A DNA stretch of 64,000 bases. Source: Verrucomicrobiota bacterium (GTDB lineage: Bacteria > Verrucomicrobiota > Verrucomicrobiia > Limisphaerales > UBA1319). The notes below the pieces were generated by a model. That model was not told the DNA's origin and did no database searches. It saw nothing but the letters and a program-made list of their open reading frames with translations. The stretch spans positions 62,001-126,000 of the forward strand of contig JAKLHY010000002.1 of NCBI GenBank assembly GCA_022709905.1, in the 5' to 3' direction. The position numbers and the translations under genes were made by a program. Numbering within the stretch: the first letter of the stretch is position 1; the number at the start of each line of letters is the position of its first letter. Positions 35,901-44,900 of this stretch are shown piece after piece.

Positions 35901-36257
35901 ACCGTGGCGATGACCACGCGCCAGATCTGCGTGGGGGCTAAGGGCGAGATCAACACCTCGAACAAGCCCGCCCAGGGTGCGGACAGCCCGAAGGAGCTCA
36001 ACTTCTTCACGGTGTTCACCCATCCGGATCCGAAAGATGATCCGACTCCGCCCGCCGGGGGGCCTGTTGAAGGACCCGAATTGAAAATCACCGCTTCGGC
36101 GGGCAGCGTCACAATCAGCTGGGCGCCCAGCACCCCTGGATTCCTGCTCGAATCGACCGACAGCCTGACCTCTCCCGTCTGGACCGCGGCGCCCGCCGGA
36201 AATCCCGTCACCATCCCGATCTCAGGCACCACGAAGTTCTATCGTCTGAAGAAGTGA
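32943..36257 (+). CDS. Exported right-handed beta-helix repeat protein
   Basis: Secreted or surface protein of about 1100 residues. The ATG at 32943, with GGAG 13 bp upstream, gives a signal peptide ending AALAAAEGK; 32949 is an alternative. Residues about 20-430 show parallel beta-helix repeats with recurring units such as VTIRGLSFLG, VSGNYFNVFPDG and VVIAGNYFGVGVDGTT, and several IGTNGDGVSDxNERNIFA segments. The second half (about 580-1020) is a beta-propeller-like region. The C-terminus (ISWAPSTPGFLLESTDSL...KFYRLKK) is the shared tail module also seen at 52111. No polysaccharide lyase catalytic residues were recognised. An intrinsic terminator follows at 36308. Confidence 0.8.
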   Translation: MPMKPHSSILVAFGLLAALAAAEGKIITVTTVDNVSPGAGQTSLLQAIQSLAAGDTIKFEIPGNGPHVIVTPMGGYPLITADNVTIDGYSQPGASANANPILGGNNASIKIVLDSTGSESQGSADKPNRRSTRLPYPGYGDSENAILGIYEADNVTIRGLSFLGRHTEGSDADPSIYCVALVKEAKNAKVQGCWFGLAPDGTTVKPCGSAVAGFRHRVSVEGVNEDTYSGGLVFGTDGDGTADVAEFNIAMGMHIALALELPDARVSGNYFNVFPDGKTFLDLETLYMEVSGLGIDTLETFENGRVTDNTVIGTNGDGVSDANERNIFAHSIYDHDIEFYSAANNVVIAGNYFGVGVDGTTTQPALMSAMPDFAELPGSGSVRVGSNGDGVSDDLEGNLIAAMPGSRFVVAGAGLPIVARRNKLVGNSFAAFPFADGDNSRPYETYYAEALVNTAAGTIPVLASVQDGIMTGTVPAPNVDNYAWHVIDIYVVDSASMQLGFYLPGTYAGSFVEGSSKDTDPAPNAFKVSLIGMPISPGAQVAIAVTYTKSTNGTPAGESITGPLSNPVEAQIPAFTPGSIESVGLARVVPDTPIINPGLDALGNWEPYSSVMGTTTFLIEGNTFADGTTDKQRYVVALQPSDGKPMKLAEAFYADNGSPFKGPINASRQNGNPGRVAGDPRPGAVHYITGAEASPHTLAEFKSDNRWNLGYDRSNVADPTVESRYGTVQGFELDPVTLVSTPVGKAIDIANGRLTTGQAQSDQNTRFGGEIVGLSDGNFVSVVEDRSKVRRPDGNCAVATIIAPDGTIVKETFKVADGDIWANAAAYQGGFVVRVAGKFYFYDNAGNEKGSISQDTSGESFDTGRGDGTRIAAHVNSPYVFLAGKVKTADTVKVAAWDTRDHSYVGVADVSEPAFPGTPDRVNLAVDALNRVVVAWESLPAEYEVNQVAARVLALNPTAKTITPLTSSFFPFVNFAKTGGIHTYRMTVAMTTRQICVGAKGEINTSNKPAQGADSPKELNFFTVFTHPDPKDDPTPPAGGPVEGPELKITASAGSVTISWAPSTPGFLLESTDSLTSPVWTAAPAGNPVTIPISGTTKFYRLKK

Positions 36258-36307
36258 TCCGCGCCTGAGGGGCTTGCTGGAGCCAGCAGGCTCCGGCTCA
36301 TTGAATC

Positions 36308-36347
36308 GGGGCAGCCTCCAAGCCTATCTTGGGGCTGCCCATTTTTG
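36308..36347 (+). terminator. Rho-independent terminator after the beta-helix gene
   Basis: GGGCAGCC (36309-36316) pairs with GGCTGCCC (36333-36340), followed by ATTTTTG. It lies about 50 bp after the stop codon. A second stem (CTTGCTGG/CCAGCAGG) lies just upstream. Confidence 0.8.
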
Positions 36348-36374
36348 TTGATCGGATTTCCGGGAAACATTTGA

Positions 36375-36433
36375 CTATTCACATCTATTCGTGCCTATTC
36401 AAGCGCGAATAGACATCGAATAGCGTCGAATAG
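36375..36433. promoter_or_regulatory. Helically phased dyad array of CTATTC / GAATAG
   Basis: CTATTC occurs at 36375, 36385 and 36395, exactly 10 bp apart. Its reverse complement GAATAG occurs at 36407, 36418 and 36428. The two sets are mirror-symmetric about position 36404. A further CTATTC is at 36460. It could be a multi-site operator, an upstream activator site or a cruciform-forming repeat. Confidence 0.55.
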
Positions 36434-36639
36434 AGCTTCTCCCTTCATTTTTAGTGTCCCTATTCCTCATGGGATATTGCCTCGCGTCCAGGTAATTACC
36501 GAGAGATCTGCCTGGTTCTCGATTCGGCCGTTGTCGTTGGCATACCAGATGCCTACTGCTGTTTTGGCCAGAAGAGTGAGCGCGTATTCTCATGACGGAG
36601 AGGCGGCGGATTCTGGCGTGAATCATAGTCGCGTCAGGT

Positions 36640-36655
36640 GGGAGGTGTTATGCCG
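36640..36655 (+). promoter_or_regulatory. Possible sigma54 (-24/-12) promoter
   Basis: TGGGAGGTGTTATGCC keeps the GG-N10-GC spacing and matches 8 of 12 defined positions of TGGCACG-N4-TTGCW. It lies 28 bp upstream of the ATG at 36682. The match is imperfect. Confidence 0.3.
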
Positions 36656-36681
36656 GCTTGGACGCGCGAGAGGAACTAACC

Positions 36682-38316
36682 ATGAAGACAAGGATTCTGA
36701 TCAACATTCACAGATTTGTTTACAGGCATCATGTCCGAAATCGGACCGTCACATTGCTCCTCGGCGTTATTCTGCTCATCCTGGGCGCACCGGGGCATTC
36801 TCTGGGAGTGGAAATCCTCTATAGCCAGACTTTTGACAAGGACCCCCTTTGGACTCGAGGCGGGGGTGGCGGAGGCACAATGATTGTGACCAATGGACAA
36901 GCCGCGATGCGGTATGCCGGGGCGTTTGCCACAGCTCGGGACAGCATCTCAGGCTCTTGGACAGCATTTCAGCCAAACCAAACCTTCACGCTCAAAGAGG
37001 GCGGCACTATGGAAGTCCGGACCGACGTTCTTAACGCCAATCAGGACGATGCCTTTGTCGGACTTGGCGTGTCGAGTGGAATGGACGCATACTTGGTCTT
37101 CCTGGACCGCAACGAACTCACGATGCTCAAGGTCGGTGACGCTCCGACCAAGTATTTCTTTTCGTATTATTTCTGGGATCAGTCGACGCTTCCTACTCCC
37201 CCTTTCACGCTGTCACTTGGATTCACCTGGCTTGGAGAAGATCTCAAGATTGTGATTAGTGTTCTTAACCAGACGAAGCCTGACGTTGTGATGTATAGAA
37301 AAACGGTATACGACACTGCGGGTCAGGAGGAAATGCTTCCCAATCGCTCGGTCAAAGGCCTTTTGATGCACCCAGAGGAACTCATTAAGCCTTACACAGG
37401 GCGGGGCTGGATGCCTTTTACGGGTGTCGCGTATATTAATACCGACCAGGCGCCAACGGTCCCCGTGGAGGTGACCATTGATAACTTTCTGGTGTTGGCA
37501 TACCCGGCGCCCGACTTGGCGATCGAGAGAGCTGTCTGTCTATCCTGGCCGGAGGACACCAAAGAGGAACAGATCGTTGTTGGGGCGGCTTCGGTTGAAG
37601 GCCCATGGACGCCCTGGCCCGAGCCCATCTTCAAGCGGAGCGGCCAAATCTGCATGGACGTTCCGATCACCGCTTCAGAGCGGTATTTCAAGCTCATGCC
37701 GGGCACGCAGTACAGCGATGACTTCAATCCCCCTCAGCCGCCGTATACAAAGAAGGATTCATGGATTCCTGCATTCGTCGAGTCCGGCGATGCCTCTCGG
37801 ATTCTCATTACCAACTTGGATGGCACGTTACAGTTCCATGGAGTTAGCACCCCGATCGATGGTCGCTTCGGACTCACCATTCCTGGGCCCAGTATAGTTG
37901 TCCGTGATTTTTCGGCCTCACTGGATATCCTCGACTGGGATCCGAATGGCGTCGAACAAGCTGCCAGTATTGGAGCCCGGCTGTTGGGATCGAATGGATA
38001 CTATGGGATAGTGAATTTCAATGAGTGGAGCCAGGGTACGGGAACCCTCCACCTTTTTCCCGTCGGGGGGACTGCGGCTGTTGGATCCATGATTACTTTC
38101 ACCCGAGGCAAGAACTACCGCCTGTGTTTTTCGGGAGTGGGCAGCATATTGTCAGTGCGGCTGTATGATCTTGAGAATCTAGCAGAACCGATTTCCCGGG
38201 TGCAACTGACAAATAACACTTCAAGTCAAGGTTCTGTGGCGGTCGCCACAGCCGTTTATGGCATCTCCGGCCCAATGACCCTGGACAACTTCCTCGTGAC
38301 AGGAACAAAGCCTTAG
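36682..38316 (+). CDS. Exported protein with two beta-sandwich-like domains
   Basis: The ATG at 36682 is preceded by GAGAGGAACTAACC and gives an N-terminus with a basic region and a hydrophobic core (TVTLLLGVILLILGAPGHSLG), a signal peptide. Two similar LamG/jelly-roll-like halves are visible: about residues 30-270 (ILYSQTFDKDPLWTRGGG...VTIDNFLVLAY) and about 340-540 (YSDDFNPPQPPYTKKDSWIPAF...MTLDNFLVTGT), both ending in a DNFLV strand. Between them is a segment like the shared tail module (LSWPEDTKEEQIVVGAASVEGPW...ERYFKL). No catalytic motif is seen. It may bind carbohydrate at the surface; that is inference. Confidence 0.68.
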   Translation: MKTRILINIHRFVYRHHVRNRTVTLLLGVILLILGAPGHSLGVEILYSQTFDKDPLWTRGGGGGGTMIVTNGQAAMRYAGAFATARDSISGSWTAFQPNQTFTLKEGGTMEVRTDVLNANQDDAFVGLGVSSGMDAYLVFLDRNELTMLKVGDAPTKYFFSYYFWDQSTLPTPPFTLSLGFTWLGEDLKIVISVLNQTKPDVVMYRKTVYDTAGQEEMLPNRSVKGLLMHPEELIKPYTGRGWMPFTGVAYINTDQAPTVPVEVTIDNFLVLAYPAPDLAIERAVCLSWPEDTKEEQIVVGAASVEGPWTPWPEPIFKRSGQICMDVPITASERYFKLMPGTQYSDDFNPPQPPYTKKDSWIPAFVESGDASRILITNLDGTLQFHGVSTPIDGRFGLTIPGPSIVVRDFSASLDILDWDPNGVEQAASIGARLLGSNGYYGIVNFNEWSQGTGTLHLFPVGGTAAVGSMITFTRGKNYRLCFSGVGSILSVRLYDLENLAEPISRVQLTNNTSSQGSVAVATAVYGISGPMTLDNFLVTGTKP

Positions 38317-38322
38317 CGCGTA

Positions 38323-38382
38323 TGAGCCTCAAACTTGTTTAACGGCAATTGGCATTCCGGCAAAGCGCTTGTCTGAGGCTCA
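38323..38382 (+). terminator. Long inverted repeat after the 36682 gene
   Basis: TGAGCCTCA (38323-38331) and TGAGGCTCA (38374-38382) are perfect 9-bp inverted arms separated by 42 bp, directly after the stop codon. There is no T-run, so termination is only possible. Confidence 0.35.
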
Positions 38383-38393
38383 TCCGCGCTTGA

Positions 38394-38414
38394 CCAAACC
38401 GCTGCGCGGTTTGG
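38394..38414. repeat. REP-like palindrome, copy 2 (CCAAAC...GTTTGG)
   Basis: CCAAACCGC and GCGGTTTGG form a perfect 9-bp stem with a 3-nt loop, followed by ATGTTTAATATAATTT. It shares GCGCGGTTTGG with the palindrome at 20366. Confidence 0.55.
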
Positions 38415-38481
38415 ATGTTTAATATAATTTAGAAAGTCAATGACAGAATCAAGAGCATTTACTGCAATTCGCGGCCGTTCA

Positions 38482-38498
38482 GGGGGGGGCGCCTTGCA
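38482..38498 (+). promoter_or_regulatory. Possible sigma54 (-24/-12) promoter with G-run
   Basis: A run of eight G residues, then CGCCTTGCA, gives the GG-N10-GC spacing with a good TTGCA at -12. The G-run makes the -24 match almost automatic, so the evidence is weak. It lies about 30 bp upstream of the 38527 start. Confidence 0.25.
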
Positions 38499-38526
38499 GT
38501 AACTCATACAAAACCAATCCTCCTGA

Positions 38527-39066
38527 ATGAAAAGGTATATCACAATGAAAAAAAAACTTCTATTGGCAGTTTTGCTTGCCGTAATGACACCACTCTTGTG
38601 GCTGGGCTCGGGTGGGAGCCCGAGCTGGGCGGATCATAGCCAAGCTATGGGCCAGAAGGTGGCTGGAGGTTGGCTGGCTACCCTGAAGATGGGTGACACA
38701 CTGATTGCGGAAATTTTGTTTAATCTCAATGCTGATGGCTGTGTGATTGTCAACGGCCAACTTCTTGGAGACACTGAGGGGAAGGTCGTTGGGATGAACA
38801 CGACCGCCCACGGGACCTGGAAGCGGACTGGACCCGACGAAATCGAGGCCTTCATCCTGCTATTTGAACAGGATACCAAAGGCAAAACCTTTCTCTACGA
38901 AACAGGTCGGTCCTGCCTCACCCTGATGGAGCGAGGGACGAAATTGCTGGGCACGATGGATATCCAGTTAATCAAGGCTACTGCCGATCCCCTTAATCCC
39001 GATTCCGAGGCTGGCGACATCGTATATGAGACTACCTTTGATTTAGCCGCCCGACCACTCAGGTAA
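38527..39066 (+). CDS. Small exported protein of unknown function
   Basis: Product of 179 residues. Two possible starts (38527 and 38545) both give a signal peptide with the core LLLAVLLAVMTPLLWLG and a likely cleavage after SWA. The mature part alternates short beta-like segments (GGWLATLKMGDTLIAEILFNLNADG, AHGTWKRTGPDEIEAFILLF) that recall a small beta-barrel with conserved Gly-Trp near the start. I do not recognise the family. It lies between the 36682 gene and the intron-interrupted sensor gene on the same strand, and a weak -24/-12 candidate precedes it. Confidence 0.7.
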   Translation: MKRYITMKKKLLLAVLLAVMTPLLWLGSGGSPSWADHSQAMGQKVAGGWLATLKMGDTLIAEILFNLNADGCVIVNGQLLGDTEGKVVGMNTTAHGTWKRTGPDEIEAFILLFEQDTKGKTFLYETGRSCLTLMERGTKLLGTMDIQLIKATADPLNPDSEAGDIVYETTFDLAARPLR

Positions 39067-39444
39067 CCAATCCAAAGACAATCAGTCCCGGCCATGGCCG
39101 AATGCTCAAATGGGGAAGGCCGCTCGGAATGGATGGACTTCCTGGCGTGGCACACAGACTCGAAATGCGACACATCCCGGGTCCGGTTTTAGTGATATTG
39201 AGGATGGATCGCTCACGATATAAAAACGCCAGGGAGTCTCTCGAGTCGTGTGCCACGCCACTGTCGACCGGAGCTTGATCTCTTTAAGCGCAACGGATTC
39301 GTCGTGAGCGAACGGATCAGCAGCCAGAGTGATCCGGGTGCTGATTCGACTGGGTGAGCTTGGTTCTCGTCGCCTTGAAACCGTTACCCAGCTTACCCCA
39401 ATGCCTTTTCGTAGTTCGGTCAAAGGAGACTAGCCTGGAATGAA
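39067..39444. other. Intergenic region, nothing firm recognised
   Basis: About 380 bp between the small exported-protein gene and the interrupted sensor gene. A 105-codon minus-strand frame (39106-39423) has no family-like features and is unlikely to be a gene. No clear promoter was identified. Confidence 0.4.
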
Positions 39445-39933
39445 ATGTCCATGAGAACTCGGTTCCAAGGAGCAGTGGTCGTCATGCTGGAGATGCTCAC
39501 GACGGGCTTCTGCCTGCCAGCTGAATGGTATCCGGTTTTGCAGGACACCGAGGTTCGCTCGATGGGCCGCTCGAGCATGCCGACGGCCCTTTCACTGAGC
39601 GAAACTAATCTATTGAACTGGGTTTATGACGGAAGGCTGGTTCGGCTGGAGTCGAGGCTGGTGGACATGAGGACCAAAGGGGACGATCTGATTCTGGTGC
39701 TGCAGACCGGATCATGCATTTATGAGGCGCGGCTCGCTGCCACCACCGGTTTTATTCCTTCCTTACCGCCGGGCAGCCGGTTGGCCCTCACTGGGATCTA
39801 CTCCGGCAAACCCGGACGCAAAACAGCCGCCGGACCTGAGCTCGCTGGCTTTGAACTCCTGCTTAATTCGGCAACGAACATCGTCGTGCTGGAACGTCCA
39901 CCCTGGTGGACCCTTAGTGCGCTTGAGAGTTAG
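39445..39933 (+). pseudogene. N-terminal part of a sensor-kinase-like protein, interrupted by a group II intron
   Basis: The frame starts with a signal-like segment (RFQGAVVVMLEMLTTGFC) and an OB-like beta domain (WVYDGRLVRLESRLVDMRTKGDDLILVL...GSRLALTGIYSGKP) ending FELLLNSATNIVVLERPPWWTL. In Verrucomicrobia this ending usually precedes a TM helix and histidine kinase domains. Here the intron begins at 39917, right after WWTL, and the frame stops inside it at 39933. If spliced, the frame would continue from 41795 for about 34 codons to a TGA at 41896-41898, without TM or kinase parts. The first 30 codons resemble those of the downstream kinase gene at 41911. Confidence 0.6.
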
Positions 39934-41794
39934 CGTGCATAGGAGGGTGAAAGTCCCTCTCTGGCGGAGCTTCACGCCAGTAACGGAAAGTAACTGCGTC
40001 ACCGCAAGGTGAGGTGGAGAGCAACTGGAAGTGAACGGATAGTCCGTAGAACTGATGGATCCAATGGCGATCCACGCAACGAACTCGATACGGCCTTATG
40101 CGACTGACGAGACTGCTAGGGATGAGCGAAGTCCGAAGAACCGCCGATAGCCCAATCCAGCGAGTCGGTGGCCAAGCCAGTCTGGAGCCAAGAAGCATTG
40201 CCAGAACCGGGGCGCATGGGGTGGTTGGAGATGGAATGTCCGGAAATGCAGGCTGATGAATCAAGGATACCTGCCTTGGTGCTGAAAGGAGCAAGGCAGG
40301 AGTCAGAGCCCTCATAATAGCGGAGAAGCGGGTAACGACCGTGGAGCGAAGGAGGGCAGGAAAGTGGAAGCGTGAAGGACACACAACTACAAATCTCACT
40401 GCCGGGAGTGCCGAAGGCTAAACAAGGCAGAGAAGTCGCGCCCCGATGGGCGTGGACGGAAGCAGGGGTGTGGCCCGAGCGCATGTTGGCAACCCTCGAA
40501 AGAGGAATTGAAGGAGGCAAATGGTATAGTTTGTATGACAAGGTATGGAAGATGCAAAACCTGGAGCGGGCGGTCGAAAAGGTGACAGCGGGCAAAAGCC
40601 CAAAGAAAGCCGATGGGCGCAAATGCCGGCGCTATGCGCAGCACAGCCCCCAAAGACTACCTGAGTTGCAGGCGATGCTCAAGGAAGGCAAGTACCACCC
40701 CCGACCCGCCCAACGGATCTGGATCCCCAAGCTGGGGAGCAAAGAGATGCGGCCCTTAGGAGTGCCCCCGGTTGAAAACCGGGTTGTCGAAATGGCCCTG
40801 CGCAACGTGCTGGAGCCGATGTTCGAGCATACCTTTGCCGAGCACAGCTATGGATTCAGGCCCGGACGAGGAGCCAAGGACGCACTTCGACGCGTTGCCC
40901 AACTGCTGGCAGCAGGCAAGAGGTGGATTGTAGACGCCGATTTGAAAGGCTACTTCGATAGTATTCCACAGGATAAACTCCTGGCTGCGGTCGCGGAGCG
41001 CGTGGCCGATGGAGCCGTTTTAAAACTGATCGAGCGGTTCCTGAAGCAAGGCGTGATGGAAAGCGGCAAGGGATGGAATCCGACCGAGACGGGCACTCCG
41101 CAAGGGGCTGTGCTCAGTCCGCTGCTGGCCAATATCTATCTCAACCCCCTGGACCAATGGATGGCCGGGAAGGGATGGGAAATGGTCCGGTACGCCGACG
41201 ACTTCATCATTCTGTGCGAAAATCAAGAGAAAGCCCAAGCGGCTCTGCAAGAGGTGCGCCAATGGGTGGAGCAAGCGGGCTTAACGCTGCACCCCACCAA
41301 AACGCGCCTGGTGGACGCCAATCAGACCGGGGGCTTCGACTTTTTGGGGTATCATTTCGAGCGCGGCATGAGATGGCCACGCCGGAAGAGCCTGGAAAAG
41401 TTCAAAGAAGCCATCCGGCAGAAAACGCAGCGCACGCGAAGTGATTCGATAAAACAAATCATCGAGGAAACCAACCGGACGCTGCGAGGCTGGTTCAACT
41501 ACTTCCAACACAGCATTCCGAACATCTTCAAACCCCTGGACCAATGGATACGCGGGCGATTGCGCAGCGTGCTGCGCAAACGGCACAAAGGCAACGGCCG
41601 GGCTCGCGGAAATGATCATCAGCGATGGCCGAATGCCTATTTCGCGGAACTCGGGCTAATCTCCTTAGCCTTAGCCCGGGCCAAAGCAGCCAATGCTCGA
41701 AAAGAAGCCTACTAACTGGAGAGCCGCATGCGAGCAAATCGCCCGTGCGGTTCGGAGGGAGGGGCGGGGTCTAATCCCCTGTCCCTACCCCTAT
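39917..41794 (+). mobile_element. Group II intron
   Basis: A self-splicing retroelement. The 5' end is GTGCG at 39917. About 450 nt of structured, non-coding RNA domains come before the reverse transcriptase frame. Domain V is at 41721-41753: GAGCCGCA pairs with TGCGGTTC and the AGC triad is present at 41722-41724. Domain VI is a G/C-rich hairpin with a candidate branch A bulged 7 nt before the end, and the 3' end is CCCCTAT at 41794. All parts needed for splicing seem present. The total is about 1.88 kb. The boundaries are assigned from consensus ends and not proven. Confidence 0.85.
40372..41715 (+). CDS. ltrA: Group II intron reverse transcriptase/maturase
   Basis: Intron-encoded protein that assists splicing and copies the intron into new sites. 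It starts at GTG 40372 after a purine-rich stretch. Reverse transcriptase motifs are clear: LGVPPVENRVVEMAL, YGFRPGRGAKDAL, WIVDADLKGYFDSI, the GTPQGAVLSPLLANIYL region and the catalytic YADDF at residues 274-278. The maturase (X/GIIM) domain follows (TNRTLRGWFNYFQH). After it comes only a short basic DNA-binding tail (SVLRKRHKGNGRARG), with no HNH endonuclease. At 447 residues the protein appears intact. Confidence 0.97.
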   Translation: MKDTQLQISLPGVPKAKQGREVAPRWAWTEAGVWPERMLATLERGIEGGKWYSLYDKVWKMQNLERAVEKVTAGKSPKKADGRKCRRYAQHSPQRLPELQAMLKEGKYHPRPAQRIWIPKLGSKEMRPLGVPPVENRVVEMALRNVLEPMFEHTFAEHSYGFRPGRGAKDALRRVAQLLAAGKRWIVDADLKGYFDSIPQDKLLAAVAERVADGAVLKLIERFLKQGVMESGKGWNPTETGTPQGAVLSPLLANIYLNPLDQWMAGKGWEMVRYADDFIILCENQEKAQAALQEVRQWVEQAGLTLHPTKTRLVDANQTGGFDFLGYHFERGMRWPRRKSLEKFKEAIRQKTQRTRSDSIKQIIEETNRTLRGWFNYFQHSIPNIFKPLDQWIRGRLRSVLRKRHKGNGRARGNDHQRWPNAYFAELGLISLALARAKAANARKEAY

Positions 41795-41910
41795 CCCGCA
41801 TACGGTTCATGGATAGAGAGAGCGGTGTCTTTCCTTGGCGGAATCCAAAGGCGATGCAACAAATGCATCGTTTTTTGAGTGAAATCAGGTTAATCTGAGA
41901 ATGAATTCCC

Positions 41911-44900
41911 ATGAAGACGCGGCTCCAAGGCACGATCGTCGTTATGTTGGAGATGCTCGCGGTGGCTTTCTGTCCCGCAGCGGAAAGGACGAATAGCGGG
42001 TTGGCCCTCGCTTATCCCGTCGCTGGAATCCAGATTGACGGGGATCTTTCCGATTGGCCGACTGGTCTGCCGCGATACCCGATCACCTTTGTATTCCACG
42101 GCGAACCTCCACGCGATCCCAAGGATTACTCGGCCGATTTCCGCGTCGGCTATAACCAGGCAGAAAATGCCCTCTACATTGCTGGGGAAGTCCACGATGA
42201 GGACGGATTGGTGACGGCCGGTCGATCAGCGTCGCTACCCAAAGACGAAGCGGTGATTGTAGGTATTGGGATCGAGATCGCGGGGGGCAGCCATCTCCGG
42301 CTTGGTTTCCGCCAGACGAGGACCAATGCAGCGACTTTGTTGACTCAGGGCGACTCCAATGCGGTCCAATATAAGCCTGAACATTTTGATTCAACGTTGC
42401 GGTTTTGGAACGGGGGCTGGTGCTATGAATTCAGGATCAATGTGGACTCGCTGACCCACGGCAGGTCCCGTTTGTGCCAGGGTGGCAAACTCGAACTCAA
42501 TGTCATGATTGACGATTTCGACCGTGGCAGCTCGGAAGAGATCAGCCGGGAATCCGGCAGGATGATGTGCTGGTATCCGGGCAACATGCTTCGCCGTTTG
42601 AGTGGGCGCGGTGACTTGCTTCTGCTGGGCGAAGGCGATCCTGTGGGTCGGCTATCCGGCCGGGTCATACTATCGAATCGTGAGAATCCAGGCACATGGA
42701 AACGGTTGCGGTTTGAGCCGGAAACCGCGCCAGGAACCCTTGTGAGGGCACTCACCGAGCGCGACGGAAGCTTTGAAATCGACCTTCCGGTTGGGCGTTA
42801 CCAGGTGGCGGTGGACCAGCGGAACGCGGAATCGCAACTGGTGCAGGTGGCCGAGACTAGCACCGCGACACAGCCCCGGCTTGAACTGGTGGCCCCCCCG
42901 CTGGTGGGCCAGGTTACCAAGGCCGATCCCGCGCGTGTGCCGGCGGGGCGTGGGACTCGTCGCGGCGCCTGGCGGACCTTCGGTGTTGCTGAGGGTCTCC
43001 CAGCCGCTAGTGTCACGGGCATTGTCCAGGACAAGAAGGGGGAGCTTTGGCTCGGCACCGACGGCGGAGGGGTGGTGCGATTTGATGGGGCGTGGTTTTC
43101 CTTTTATGACCTGGAAGGTATCTTCGGTGGCAATCGGATCGCTCAGGTGATAAGGGCTTCCGACGATTGCCTCTGGTTTGTTGCCCCAATGGAACAACCC
43201 GGCGAGGGCGTTATCTGCCTGGATCGTGATCGGGGACATTTTACAGCTTATACAAGACAGGATGGTTTGCTGAATAGCCGCTACGAGTTGCTGGCCATCG
43301 ACCCTCAGGATCGTTTGTGCTTGAAAGATGATATTGGGGTTGCCCGAATCGACCTGCGTCGCGGTCAGGTCGCCCAGTTCTCACCGGCGGATGGATTGCC
43401 GAACGTAATGATCAGGAGTTTCGCTCGCAGCCGAAAGAATTGCCTCTACATCGGTCATATGTGGAGCAGCATGATTGGCCGTTGGGAAGGTGATCGCTTT
43501 ACGATGCTGGCCAAACCCCTGCCAGATACCAATAGGCTAGATACTCTTGAAACTGAAGATGTCAATCTTCTATATGAAGATCACAAGGGCTGGCTTTGGG
43601 TGGCGTCGAGTTTCCGGTCAATTTTGCGGCGCACTGGCGATGAGGGAGCGACATGGAAGGTCGTCGAGGGTTATCCCGGTTATAGAGTGAACCAAATCTA
43701 TGAAGACAGCCAAGGCCGGTTCTGGTTCGGCACCCAAAAAGGCTTACTGCGCTTCCACGAAGGCAAGTTCGATCACTTCGGATCGATGACGGGGCTCGAG
43801 AACGAATCTGTCCTCTCCATATTGGAGGATCATGAAGGCCGCCTGTGGATTGGCGTGGAGGGAGGCGGGCTCCGAGTTCTGGATCCGGCTTGGACCAGTT
43901 ACACAAGTGCTGACGGCTTGGATAACAACGGCATCACCCGGTTAGCCGAGTGGGGGGATCGCATCGCGGTAGGAACAAAACAGGGCTTGAATTATGTGCG
44001 GGGATCTGCCATCATCAGATCCACCCTTGCGATCAGTGACAGCGTTACGGCCCTGTGGCCGAGTCCGGACGGTGATTTGATGGTTGTCAGGTCTTGGCCC
44101 AAAATTATCGGGTGGGATGAGCGCCCCATTCATACTAATGAGATGGAAAGGCTGGGCAAAACACTGAATCACATTTCGGGAGTTATTCAGGATTCACATG
44201 GGCAATGGTGGTTTGCCGGGGAACGCGGACTGGGGCTCTTTGACGGCAGGCAAGTGAAATTCTTCAGTGTGCTGGATGGGCTGCCCAATATGATGCTCGA
44301 CTGTATTCTCAACACTCGGGACGATCAACTTTGGGTCGGAACGAAAGGATACGGGCTGAGTCGGAAAGTGGGGCTCACCTTCACTACATATTCCAGGAAT
44401 AACGGCCTGGCCAACGACAGGGTCACTGCCCTCGCGGAAGATCACCGTGGCAACATCTGGGCGGGCACGGTCAGCGGTCTGTCTCGGTTCAACGGTAGTC
44501 AGTGCAAGACATTCACGCGGCAGGATGGCCTGCCCAGCGACCACATTCTAAGTCTGTTTGTGGCGGCCAATGGACGGTTGTGGATTGGCACCGCCGGTGG
44601 CGGGTTGGCGATCTATGATCCCAACCTCGAACTGTTCCAGAGACTCTCGAGGGAACACGGCTTGACTCACGACAAGGTGAACGCGGTGCTTCAAGACGGG
44701 CGGGGTGACTTCTGGTTTGGAACCGAGGGGGGCTTGACGCGTTACCGACCGCGCACCAACACCCCTGCGATTCGCATCACAGCTGTGACGGCAGATGGCC
44801 GGAGTGAGACGGGAAAGCAACTTACCGTGTCCGGCCGCCCGCGGCGTGTGGTGGTCGAGTTTGAGGGCGTGAGCTTGGGCACCCATCCGGACGACATGGT

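Larger units (their letters stand above)
36258..36681. other. Intergenic region with terminator, dyad array and putative sigma54 promoter
   Basis: No gene is supported. In order it holds two hairpins after the beta-helix gene, the phased CTATTC/GAATAG dyad array (36375-36433) and a possible -24/-12 element (36640-36655) upstream of the next gene. Confidence 0.6.

Noticed and set aside
34488..36023. 511-codon minus-strand frame
   Set aside because: Antisense to the beta-helix protein, with the composition of a codon-bias shadow (many His, Arg, Ile) and no recognisable domain.
39106..39423. 105-codon minus-strand frame
   Set aside because: No motif, no ribosome-binding site and no neighbour on that strand; treated as chance.
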